From the NCBI GenBank assembly GCA_015487895.1, contig WFOW01000095.1, forward strand, positions 1 to 8,409: 8,409 nucleotides of DNA, given 5' to 3'. The notes beneath the pieces were generated by a model, which ran no database searches, was not told the origin of the DNA, and worked only from the letters and a program-made list of their open reading frames with translations. Position 1 is the stretch's first letter. The number at the start of each line of letters is the position of its first letter. Shown in pieces: positions 1 to 7,969 of the stretch. The translations under genes and the position numbers were made by a program. This DNA comes from Gammaproteobacteria bacterium (GTDB lineage: Bacteria > Pseudomonadota > Gammaproteobacteria > S144-34).

Positions 1-1183
<1,183 letters not shown>

Positions 1184-1187
<4 letters not shown>

Positions 1188-3388
1188 GGCTCTTCGGCGG
1201 GCCCCAGGGCGGGCGCCGCGGCCCGCGCCCCGGCGGCCGGCAGCCGCACCACGACCGTGGCGCCGCCGCCGGGGCGGTTGCGGGCGCGGATGCTGCCGCC
1301 GTGCTCCTCGACGATCTTCTTGACGATCGCCAATCCTAGCCCGGTTCCCCCGGGCTTGGTAGTCACGTAGGGCTCGAAGAGGCGCTCGAGCACCTCGGGG
1401 GCGAAGCCCGGGCCGTCGTCGCTGACCTCCAGCTCGACCAGGCGGCGGCCGTCGGCGCGCAGCGCCCGCGTGCGCACGCGCACCTCGGAGCCGCGCCCGC
1501 CCCCGGCCTCGATGGCGTTGCGGATCAGGTTGTGCAGGAGCTGGCGCAGCCGCGCGGCGTCGGCCTCGACCACCGGGGCGGCGGGGTCCGGATCGACCGC
1601 GACGCGCGCCGGCGTGCCCTTGTAGAGCTCGACCACCTCGGCCGCCAGGCGGTTGAGGTCCACCGGCCGCAGCGCCACCTGCGGCGCGCGCGCGTACTCG
1701 GCGAAGGCGTCGACCATGGCCTTCATCGCCTCGACCTGCTGGATGATGGTGTGGGTCGCGCGGTCTAGGACCTCGGCGGCGCGCCCTTCGAGCTCCGGCA
1801 GGCAGCGGCGCCGGACGCGCTCGGCGCTGAGCTGGATGGGGGTCAGCGGGTTCTTGATCTCGTGGGCGAGGCGGCGCGCCACCTCGCCCCAGGCGGCGTC
1901 GCGCTGGGCCTGCACCAGGGTGGTGATGTCGTCGAAGACGATGAGGTGGCCGCCGCGCGCGGCCTCCGGCAGCACGCTGCCGTGCACGCGCAGGGTGCGC
2001 CGGCCCTCGGGGCCGGCCAGCGCGACCTCCTCCTGCCACTCGCCGCCGGGACGTGCCGCGGCGAGATGGGGGCGGATGGCGTCGACCAGCGGCGCGAGGT
2101 GGGGGTGATGCACCGGGAGGCTTTCGAACGGCTCCTCGAGCAGGCCGCCGGGATCGACCGCGAGGATGCGCCCCGCGGCCTCGTTCGCGGTGCGCACGCG
2201 CAGCTCGCGGTCGAGGGCGATCACGCCCGAGGCGAGATGCGCGAGCACCGCCGCGAGGTAGCTGCGCTGGGCCTCGACCACCCGCCGGCTGCGCTCGGCG
2301 CTCGTGCGCGCCTGCTCCAGACGCCGCACCATGTCGTTGAAGGACCGCACCAGGAAGGCGAGCTCGTCGTCGCCGCGCACCGGAAGCTGGCGGTCGTAGC
2401 GCCCCTCGGCCACCGCGCGCGTGGCTTCGGCCAGCGCGGTGAGCGGCGCCACGAGGCGGCGTGCTGCGGCGATCGCCGCCCAGACCGCCGCCAGCACGCT
2501 GAGCAGCAGCACCAGCGAGAGCGAGAGCGCGAAGCTGCGCTTGAGTGGCCCGCGCAGGTAGGCGAGCTCGCGGTACTTGGCCACCGCCGCCTCTACCCCG
2601 TGCGCGAGCTCGGCGAAGCGCTCCGGCACCGGGAAGAGCGCCTGCAGCACCAGCCGCTCCTCGGCCGTCGGCCCCCTCCTGACCGGCACCACCACGCGCA
2701 TCTGGAGCCCCGCCCCCGTGGGATCGAGGCCGATGTAGGGGCGTCCCTGGCGCACCTGGAGCAGGATGGCCTCGTCGGGCCGCGGCGGCGGGCTCGCCGT
2801 GGGCTCGGCGCTCGCCGTCGCCACCAGGCGGCCGTTGCTGCCGTAGAGGGTGAGCTCGCCCGCGCCGATGCGCGCGCGCAGCTCCTCGAGCACCAGCGCC
2901 GGATCGGCGGCGGCCGCCTCACGCGCGGCCTGCCCGGTGGCGCGCAGCAGCTCGCGCATGCGCAGGTCGAGGGCCGCCCGCGACAGGGCCAGCGCGTCCT
3001 CGAGGGCGCGCTCGATGCGCACGTCGAACCAGGTGTCGATGCCGCGCTCGAGGAAGCGCAGCGAGACGTAGTAGACGAGGCTGACCGGCACCACGGCGAG
3101 CAGCGCCAGCGTGGCCGCCAGCCGCAGCGTCAGCCGCGCCCCGGGGGCGCCGGCGCGATGGCGCAGCCACATGCGGGCGAGGCTCGCGACGATGAGGCCG
3201 GCGAGTGCCACCAGCCCCGCCGAGTTCAGCAGCAGCAGCAGCGAGTACAGGCGCCCGAAGCGGGCCGAGTTCTCCGTGGCCACGCTCAGCAGCGCCAGTG
3301 ACACGAGCAGGCCGGCGAACAGCGCCAGCATCGGCGCCAGCCCGCCCGTGCCCGCGCGCGCCAGCGGCTTCAGGATGCGAGCTGCCAT
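1184..3388 (-). CDS. ntrY: NtrY-type membrane sensor histidine kinase
   Basis: This 734-residue protein is a complete transmembrane kinase predicted to phosphorylate the adjacent NtrX. Hydrophobic segments at ~20-38, ~47-70, ~88-112 and ~285-308 suggest four membrane spans, with a ~170-residue extracytoplasmic sensor region (113-284) between the third and fourth. A HAMP linker (~309-362) and a PAS-like domain (~375-490) follow. The HisKA domain has the phospho-acceptor His509 in LAHEIKNPLTP. The ATPase domain has the N box HNLIRNAIEA (619-628), DDGPGF (657-662) and GTGLGLAI (681-688), all intact. Length and order match NtrY kinases. I chose the ATG at 3388, just before the first membrane segment and overlapping the DUF4390 gene end by 19 nt; the frame stays open upstream to 3916, but that part only shadows DUF4390. 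No strong ribosome binding site is visible, consistent with translational coupling. The signal is unknown; NtrY/NtrX relatives respond to nitrogen, redox or envelope conditions. Confidence 0.95.
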
Positions 3389-3933
3389 CGGTGCCAGGCG
3401 CTGCGCAGGCGGCGCCAGTCGCGCTCGATGTAGGCGAAGGGCCGCATGGGGCCCGGCAGGTCCTCGACGCTGAGGCGCGCGCGCAGCCGCGCGTCGTAGG
3501 CCTCGCCCACGCGCAGCAGGCGGCGGTCGAGCAGCGGCAGGCCGCGGATGGTGCCGAGGGCCTCGAGGGCGCGCGCCAGGGTGCGGAAGCTGCGGCGCGC
3601 GCCGGTGTTGCGGTGCACGAGCACGAAGCGCTCGCTGAGGGCGTGGTAGCGCAGCTCGTGGCGTTGCACCACGCGCGCCACCCGCGCGTCCCACAGCCAG
3701 GCGCGCGGGCGCAGCACCTCGACCTCGGTGAGGAAGGTCAGGGGCACGCCGCTGAGCAACGCCTCTTCGGCCGCCGGCCCGAGCGCGTAGCGGATGTCGG
3801 CGTCGAGGTGGTAGACCTCGTCGGCCAGCGTCGTGCGCGCCCACAGCACCTGGATGGCCGGCCCGTCGCCCGTCGACCCGCGCGCCGCCGGCAGGGCCGC
3901 GGCGAGCGCGAGGCACAGGACCGCGGCCCGCAT
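3370..3933 (-). CDS. DUF4390 family secreted/periplasmic protein
   Basis: This encodes 187 residues with an N-terminal hydrophobic stretch (about 2-18, ending AARG), which fits a signal peptide, so the product is probably exported to the periplasm. The rest matches my memory of DUF4390: YHLDADIRYALG (41-52), a T/E/V-rich strand region with the tryptophan pair RAWLWD (77-82), YHALSERFVLVHRNTGARRSF (96-116) and a C-terminal PFAYIERDW (165-173). No catalytic motif is apparent and the family has no established function. It sits between rsmB and ntrY and overlaps ntrY by 19 nt; fixed association with this kinase suggests a periplasmic accessory or sensing role (inference). Two starts are possible: the ATG at 3933, chosen because it directly precedes the signal peptide, or a GTG at 3951 that would overlap the rsmB stop as GTGA and add six residues. 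Confidence 0.88.
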   Translation of the reverse strand: MRAAVLCLALAAALPAARGSTGDGPAIQVLWARTTLADEVYHLDADIRYALGPAAEEALLSGVPLTFLTEVEVLRPRAWLWDARVARVVQRHELRYHALSERFVLVHRNTGARRSFRTLARALEALGTIRGLPLLDRRLLRVGEAYDARLRARLSVEDLPGPMRPFAYIERDWRRLRSAWHRWQLAS

Positions 3934-3947
3934 CCCGCGCACGGGGC

Positions 3948-5270
3948 TCACCCGCGGGCGCCGCCGCGCTTGCGCAGGCGCGCGAAGTAGAAGCCGTCCA
4001 TGTCCCCCTCGCCCGTCAGCACCTGGCGCCCGACGCGGCAGGCGTGGCCCCATGCGGCCTCGATGGGGGCCTCCTCGGCGTCGGCGTGCGCCGCGAGGAA
4101 GGCGCCCGCCACCGCCTCGTTCTCGGCCCTCAGCAGCGAGCAGGTCACGTAGAGAAGCATACCGCCGGGCTCCAGCAGCGGCCACAGCGCCTCGAGCATG
4201 GCCGCCTGCGTGCGCGCGAGCGCGGGCACGTCCGCGGCGCGCCGGTGCAGCTTGATGTCGGGCTGGCGGCGGACGACGCCGGTGCCCGAGCAGGGGGCGT
4301 CGAGCAGGATGCGCGCGAAGGGCCGCCCGTCCCACCAGCCGGCGGGCGCGCGCGCATCGCCCGTCAGCACCGTCGCCTCGCGGCGCAGGCGCGCGAGCGT
4401 GGCCCGCAGGCGCTCGATGCGGCGCGCGTCGCTGTCGAGCGCGACCACCTCGGCGCCGTCCCGCACGAGCTCGAGCAGATGCCCCGTCTTGCCCCCGGGC
4501 GCGGCGCAGGCGTCGAGGACGCGCCCCCCGGGCGGCGGCTCGAGGAGGGGCGCGGCGAGCTGGGCGGCGGCGTCCTGCACGCTGAGCAGCCCCTCGGCGA
4601 AGCCCGGCAGGCGCTCGACCGGCACCGGCTCGGCCAGCGCCACCGCCGAGGGCACCTCCGGCACGGGCCTGGACGTGAGGCCCGCCTCGGCGAGCAGGGC
4701 GCGCGCCTCCTCGCGCCCGATGCGGTCGAGCGCGACGCGCAAGGTCATCGGCGGGCGGCGGTTGCCGGCCTCGAGCGCCGCCTGCCAGCGCTGCGGCCAG
4801 TCGCGGCGCAAGGCCTCGATCAGCCAGGCCGGATGCGCCCAGCGCGCCTCCGGCACCTCGGCCTCGGCCGCCGCGAGCGCGCCGCGTTCGCGCAGCCAGC
4901 GGCGGAGCACCGCGTTGACGAGCCCGCGCGCGCGCGCGGCGCCCGCGCCGGCCGCGGCCGCCACCGTCGCGTGCACCGCGGCGTGGGCGGGAAAGCCGCC
5001 CTCGCCTGCCTGGTACAGTCCGAGCAGGAGGAGCGCGCGCAGCGCCGTCGCCCGGCGCGCGAGCGGCCGCTCGAGCAGCCGCCCGAGCCGCCACTCCAGG
5101 CGCGGCAGGAAGCGCAGGGTGCCGTAGACGAGCTCCTGCGCGAGGGCGCGGTCGGCCGGGGCGAGGGCCTCGACCGCGCGCGGCGGGCCCGCGGCGAGCG
5201 AGCGGCCCTCCAGCACGCCGGCGAGCCAGCGCGCCGCGGCGGCACGGGGGGCGGCGCCGCGCGCGGCCAT
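3948..5270 (-). CDS. rsmB: 16S rRNA (cytosine(967)-C(5))-methyltransferase RsmB
   Basis: The 440-residue product is the SAM-dependent enzyme that makes m5C967 in helix 31 of 16S rRNA, near the ribosomal P site. An N-terminal NusB-like RNA-binding domain (~1-135) contains RALAQELVYGTLR and AHAAVHATV. The Rossmann methyltransferase domain begins near 225 with VQDAAAQL, then motif I VLDACAAPGGKT (251-262), an acidic SAM-ribose position in ALDSDARR (277-284), TGDAR (303-307), motif IV ILLDAPCSGTG (321-331) with Cys327, and motif VI VTCSLLRAENE (375-385) with Cys377. These are the two cysteines of RNA m5C methyltransferases (release and nucleophile). The C-terminal GEGDMDGFYFARL is the usual family ending. 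Length agrees with E. coli RsmB (429 aa). The ATG at 5270 lies 3 nt after the fmt stop, so the two are surely co-transcribed. Nothing appears damaged. A (CG)6 tract at 4925-4936 encodes ARAR residues. Confidence 0.97.
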   Translation of the reverse strand: MAARGAAPRAAAARWLAGVLEGRSLAAGPPRAVEALAPADRALAQELVYGTLRFLPRLEWRLGRLLERPLARRATALRALLLLGLYQAGEGGFPAHAAVHATVAAAAGAGAARARGLVNAVLRRWLRERGALAAAEAEVPEARWAHPAWLIEALRRDWPQRWQAALEAGNRRPPMTLRVALDRIGREEARALLAEAGLTSRPVPEVPSAVALAEPVPVERLPGFAEGLLSVQDAAAQLAAPLLEPPPGGRVLDACAAPGGKTGHLLELVRDGAEVVALDSDARRIERLRATLARLRREATVLTGDARAPAGWWDGRPFARILLDAPCSGTGVVRRQPDIKLHRRAADVPALARTQAAMLEALWPLLEPGGMLLYVTCSLLRAENEAVAGAFLAAHADAEEAPIEAAWGHACRVGRQVLTGEGDMDGFYFARLRKRGGARG

Positions 5271-5273
5271 CGC

Positions 5274-6239
5274 TCAGCCCAGGCGGCGGCCGGCGAGCGC
5301 GCGCCCGCGCGCGAAGGCCGCCGCGTCCATGCGCCGGCCGCCGGCGGGCTGCACCTCGAGCAGCCGCAGCCGCCCCTCCCCGCAGGCGACCTCCGGGTGG
5401 CCGGAAGCCGCGACGACGACGCCGGGCTCCGCGCCGGCCGGCGCCGCCAGCGGCTCGGCGCGCCAGACGCGCAGCGGCTCGCCCTCGAGCCGCGTCCACG
5501 CCACCGGCCGCGGGTGGAAGGCGCGCACGCGCCGGTCGAGCTCGGCGGCCGGCAGGCGCCAGTCGAGCTCGGCGTCGGCCTTGGCGATCTTGGGCGCGTA
5601 GGTCGCCGCGGCCTCGTCCTGGGGCACGGCTTCGAGCGCGCCGGCCGCGAGCCGGGGCAGCGAGCGCGCGAGCAGCCCGGCGCCGAGGTCGGCGAGCCGC
5701 GCCTCGAGCTCGCCCGCGGTCTCGCGCGGGCCGATGGCGGTGCGCGCGCAGGCGAGCACGGGGCCGGTGTCGAGCCCCTCGTCCATGCGCATCAGGCACA
5801 CGCCGGTCTCGCGGTCGCCGGCGAGGATGGCCCACTGCACGGGGGCGGCCCCGCGCCAGCGCGGCAGGAGCGAGGCGTGCACGTTGACGCAGCCGAGGCG
5901 CGGCAGCGCGAGCACCGCCGGCGGCAGGATGAGCCCGTAGGCGACGACGACCATGAGGTCCGGCGCGAGCGCCGCGAGCGCCCCGACCGCCTCCGGCGCG
6001 CGCAGGCTCTCGGGCTGGCGCACGGGCAGGCCGAGCTCCGCGGCCGCCTCCTTGACGGCGCTCGGCCGCGGCCGGCGCCCGCGGCCGGCGGGACGGTCGG
6101 GCTGGGTGCACACGGCGACGATCTCGACGCCCGGCGCGGCGGCGAGCGCGCGCAGCGAGGGCACGGCGAAGGAGGGGGTGCCCGCGAAGACCACCCGCAG
6201 CGGCGCGGTCGGGGTGCGGGCTTCGCCGGGGTCCGCCAC
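5274..6239 (-). CDS. fmt: methionyl-tRNA formyltransferase
   Basis: This encodes 321 residues of the enzyme that transfers a formyl group from 10-formyltetrahydrofolate to Met-tRNAfMet, the step that marks the initiator tRNA. The N-terminal formyltransferase fold starts at [16 protein letters not shown] (14-29), followed by [10 protein letters not shown] (46-55), VVAYGLILP (99-107) and the hallmark block [15 protein letters not shown] (120-134) with Asn120 and His122. The third catalytic residue, Asp158, lies in DEGLDTG (154-160). The C-terminal tRNA-binding domain contains [25 protein letters not shown] and [14 protein letters not shown], as expected. The best start is a GTG at 6239; no ATG exists between it and the conserved LRVVFAGTP block, giving a leader about nine residues longer than E. 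coli Fmt. The gap from the def stop is 19 nt and no strong Shine-Dalgarno is visible. The def-fmt pairing is the classic arrangement. Confidence 0.97.
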   Translation of the reverse strand: MADPGEARTPTAPLRVVFAGTPSFAVPSLRALAAAPGVEIVAVCTQPDRPAGRGRRPRPSAVKEAAAELGLPVRQPESLRAPEAVGALAALAPDLMVVVAYGLILPPAVLALPRLGCVNVHASLLPRWRGAAPVQWAILAGDRETGVCLMRMDEGLDTGPVLACARTAIGPRETAGELEARLADLGAGLLARSLPRLAAGALEAVPQDEAAATYAPKIAKADAELDWRLPAAELDRRVRAFHPRPVAWTRLEGEPLRVWRAEPLAAPAGAEPGVVVAASGHPEVACGEGRLRLLEVQPAGGRRMDAAAFARGRALAGRRLG

Positions 6240-6258
6240 GGACGCGCGCGCCCGTGCC

Positions 6259-6792
6259 TCAGATGACGGCGCGATGCGCCCTGGGGGCCTCGATCCCGAG
6301 GCGCCGCTGCTTCTCGAGCCGCTTGCGGATGCGGCTGCGCTTGAGCTCCGAGAGGTAGTCGACGAAGAGCTTCCCGTCGAGGTGGTCCACCTCGTGCTGG
6401 ATGCACACGGCCAGCAGCCCGTCGGCGTCGAGCTCGACGGCCTTGCCCTCGCGGTCGAGCGCGCGCACGCGCACCCGCCCGGCGCGGCGGACGCGCTCGT
6501 AGACGCCGGGCACCGACAGGCACCCCTCCTCCATCTCCTCCACGCCCTCGCGGGAGAGGATCTCGGGATTGACGAGCACGAGCGGCGAGGACCTGTCCTC
6601 GCTGATGTCGATGACGATCACGCGCTTCGGCACCCCGACCTGCGTGGCGGCGAGCCCGATGCCCGGCGCCTCGTACATGGTCTCGAGCATGTCGTCGGCG
6701 AGACGGCGGATCTCGTCGTCGACGCGCTCGACGGCGCGCGCGCGCTCGCGCAGCCGCGGGTCGGGGTAGTGCAGGATCCGAAGCTTCGCCAT
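6259..6792 (-). CDS. def: peptide deformylase
   Basis: This 177-residue metalloenzyme removes the formyl group from the N-terminal methionine of nascent proteins. All three family motifs are intact: [10 protein letters not shown] (44-53), EEGCLSVPG (88-96) with metal ligand Cys91, and [12 protein letters not shown] (132-143) with ligands His133 and His137 and catalytic Glu134. The start [15 protein letters not shown] is the usual N-terminus, so the ATG at 6792 is secure. It opens a six-gene minus-strand operon in which the opposing enzyme Fmt comes next. The C-terminal tail (150-177) is basic, as in class I gammaproteobacterial deformylases. Its promoter must lie in or beyond the 144-nt divergent region shared with the LysM gene; a TATCAT hexamer at 6853-6848 on this strand is a possible -10. 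Confidence 0.98.
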   Translation of the reverse strand: MAKLRILHYPDPRLRERARAVERVDDEIRRLADDMLETMYEAPGIGLAATQVGVPKRVIVIDISEDRSSPLVLVNPEILSREGVEEMEEGCLSVPGVYERVRRAGRVRVRALDREGKAVELDADGLLAVCIQHEVDHLDGKLFVDYLSELKRSRIRKRLEKQRRLGIEAPRAHRAVI

Positions 6793-6864
6793 GTGAAGTC
6801 CGTCACCAAACCCGGTGCAAAGCCGGGCCTATGCTGCTAAGGTAATGATGATACAGGATTTCAC
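6793..6864 (+). ncRNA. candidate GEMM-I-like (cyclic di-GMP-I type) riboswitch aptamer in the tsaP leader
   Basis: Read as RNA on the plus strand, GUGAAGUCC (6793-6801) pairs with GGAUUUCAC (6856-6864) over 9 bp including one G-U, giving a closing P1-like helix. A further G6802-C6854 and U6803-A6853 are possible past a bulged A6855. Inside, in the GEMM-I order, are CAAACC (6807-6812), GCAAAGCC (6817-6824), GGGCCUA (6825-6831), then AAGGUA (6839-6844) and G-nn-G-n-UAC (6847-6854). The last block has the same spacing as my recollection of the Vibrio Vc2 RNA (AGGUAGCGGGGUUACCG). A6819 would correspond to the ligand-stacking A47. CCUA/UAAGG (6828-6842) can form a short P3. The P2 arm with its GNRA tetraloop is missing; only CACC/GGUG (6804-6807 with 6814-6817) could form there. 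Alternatives are a new aptamer class, or a chance likeness in an AT-richer promoter region. Ligand assignment is inference. Confidence 0.42.
6848..6853 (-). promoter_or_regulatory. possible -10 element for the def operon
   Basis: On the minus strand this reads TATCAT, five of six bases of the sigma70 -10 consensus, in the only AT-rich patch of the intergenic region. A transcript would start near 6841 and carry a leader of about 50 nt before the def ATG. A -35 at 17-bp spacing would be TGGGCG (6876-6871), a poor match that falls in the hairpin region. No better promoter is visible, so this is a weak candidate. If real, it lies within the region transcribed as the tsaP leader on the other strand. 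Confidence 0.25.
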
Positions 6865-6892
6865 CTCCGGCGCCCACGGGCGGCGCCGGAGG
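6864..6892 (+). repeat. perfect 11-bp inverted repeat (stem-loop) in the tsaP leader
   Basis: CCTCCGGCGCC (6864-6874) and GGCGCCGGAGG (6882-6892) are exact reverse complements separated by the 7-nt CACGGGC. The RNA hairpin would be very stable. It begins on the last base of the putative aptamer helix, so the two could compete or stack. No run of T follows, so it is not a standard intrinsic terminator. The 5' arm CUCCGG (6865-6870) is also complementary to CCGGAG (6920-6925), which overlaps the tsaP Shine-Dalgarno, so the arm could act as an anti-Shine-Dalgarno when not captured by its own 3' arm. As DNA it could instead be an operator between two divergent genes. Confidence 0.7.
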
Positions 6893-6921
6893 CGCGCCCG
6901 ACGGGTCGCCGCCCGGCCACC

Positions 6922-6933
6922 GGAGAAGGGAAG
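6922..6933 (+). promoter_or_regulatory. Shine-Dalgarno region of the LysM (tsaP) gene
   Basis: GGAGAAGGGAAG precedes the ATG at 6937. GGAG lies 11 nt upstream of the start and the AAGGGAAG part is closer. This is the clearest ribosome binding site in the window and fixes the tsaP start. The CCGGAG overlapping its left edge (6920-6925) duplicates the sequence in the 3' arm of the upstream hairpin (6886-6891), which makes alternative pairing possible. Confidence 0.7.
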
Positions 6934-6936
6934 ACG

Positions 6937-7965
6937 ATGCTCAAGAAGAACACGCTCGCCGCCGTCCTGGCCGCCGCCCTCGTCGCCCTCGCCGCCCATG
7001 CCGCGCAGGAGGTGGCGCTCAATCCGGATCACCCGGACCGCTACGTGGTCAAGCGCGGCGACACGCTCTGGGACATCGCCGCGCGCTTCCTGCGCGACCC
7101 GTGGCTGTGGCCCGAGATCTGGCACGTCAACCCGCAGATCGAGAATCCGCACCTCATCTATCCGGGCGACGTCATCAGCCTCGTCTACATCGACGGCAGG
7201 CCGCGCCTGGTGCTCCAGCGCGGCCGCCGCACGGTGAAGCTCTCCCCCCGGGCGCGCGCGCTCCCGCTCGACGAGGCCATTCCCACCATCCCGCTGGACG
7301 CCATCCGCCCCTTCCTCAGCCGGCCGCGGGTGCTGGGAGAGGACGAGTTCGAGGCGGCGCCCTACGTGGTGGCGAGCGCCGACGAGCACCTCATCGCCGC
7401 GAGCGGCATGCGGGTCTATGCGCGGGGCGTGCTGGGGGATGCGGGCGCGCGCTATGCCGTGCTGCGGCGCGGGCAGATCTACCGAGACCCCGACACCGGC
7501 GAGGTGCTGGGGCTGGAGGCCATCCACGTCGCCGACGCCCAGGTGCAGCGGGCGGGCGACCCGGCCGTGCTCGTGCTGCAGCGCAGCACCCGCGAGACGC
7601 TGCCCGGCGACCGTCTCTTCCCCGTGGGCGAGGACCGCTACACCGACAACTTCCTGCCGCGCGCGCCGGGGCGGCGGGTGGAAGGACGCATCATCGCCGT
7701 CTTCGACGGCGTCTCGCGCATCGGCCAGTACCAGGTGGTGGTGCTCAACCGCGGCGCGCGCGACGGGATGGAGCCCGGGCACGTCCTCGCCGTCCATCGC
7801 GCCGGCGAGACCATCCGCGACCCGGTGCGCAGGGAGAAGGTCACGCTCCCGGACGAGCGCGCGGGCATCGTGATGGTCTTCCGCACCTTCGACCGGGTCA
7901 GCTACGCGCTCGTCATGAGCGCCACCCGCGCGCTGCGCGTGCTCGACCGGGTGCGCAACCCCTGA
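6937..7965 (+). CDS. tsaP: LysM peptidoglycan-binding protein, TsaP-type (type IV pilus secretin-associated)
   Basis: This encodes 342 residues. A signal peptide (MLKKN then a hydrophobic stretch, probable cleavage after AHA at ~22) sends it to the periplasm. One LysM domain follows at ~36-84: YVVKRGDTLWDIAARF, WPEIWHVNPQIENPHLIYPGDVI. LysM binds peptidoglycan glycan chains. The long remainder has no enzyme motif; the C-terminal ~95 residues (VEGRIIAVFDGVSRIGQYQVVVLNRG onwards, GMEPGHVLAVHR, RAGIVMVFRTFDRVSYALVM) resemble the FlgT C-terminal-like domain. LysM plus FlgT-C is the architecture of TsaP, which in Neisseria, Myxococcus and Pseudomonas anchors the PilQ secretin ring to the cell wall. 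The position between dprA and def is the same as that of Pseudomonas PA0020. A good ribosome binding site fixes the ATG at 6937. dprA follows after 4 nt, so the two are likely co-transcribed. Whether this strain makes type IV pili cannot be seen here. Confidence 0.9.
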   Translation: MLKKNTLAAVLAAALVALAAHAAQEVALNPDHPDRYVVKRGDTLWDIAARFLRDPWLWPEIWHVNPQIENPHLIYPGDVISLVYIDGRPRLVLQRGRRTVKLSPRARALPLDEAIPTIPLDAIRPFLSRPRVLGEDEFEAAPYVVASADEHLIAASGMRVYARGVLGDAGARYAVLRRGQIYRDPDTGEVLGLEAIHVADAQVQRAGDPAVLVLQRSTRETLPGDRLFPVGEDRYTDNFLPRAPGRRVEGRIIAVFDGVSRIGQYQVVVLNRGARDGMEPGHVLAVHRAGETIRDPVRREKVTLPDERAGIVMVFRTFDRVSYALVMSATRALRVLDRVRNP

Positions 7966-7969
7966 GGCG

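Noticed and set aside
3389..3916. Upstream extension of the ntrY frame to 3916.
   Set aside because: The added 176 residues are a shadow of DUF4390 and do not resemble NtrY; the ATG at 3388 sits right before the first membrane segment.
4925..4936. (CG)6 tract in rsmB and a similar GC-repeat at 6734-6745 in def.
   Set aside because: Both are in frame and encode Ala/Arg residues in conserved proteins. Such runs are expected at this GC content and show no sign of phase variation.
3370..6111. Minus-strand frame open from 6111 to 3370 (913 codons).
   Set aside because: Only its last 187 codons are a gene (DUF4390). The rest is an Arg/Ala-rich shadow of fmt and rsmB, which carry intact motifs in other frames.
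4044..6266. Plus-strand 740-codon open frame opposite rsmB and fmt.
   Set aside because: It is an antisense, compositionally biased shadow; both opposite genes show all catalytic motifs.
6811..6833. Sigma54-like promoter on the minus strand (AGGCCCGGCTTTGCA) before def.
   Set aside because: The GG to GC spacing is one base short of the strict -24/-12 requirement, and def is a housekeeping gene.
6864..6892. The 11-bp hairpin as a rho-independent terminator.
   Set aside because: No T-run follows in either direction, and on the plus strand it lies in the leader directly before a gene.
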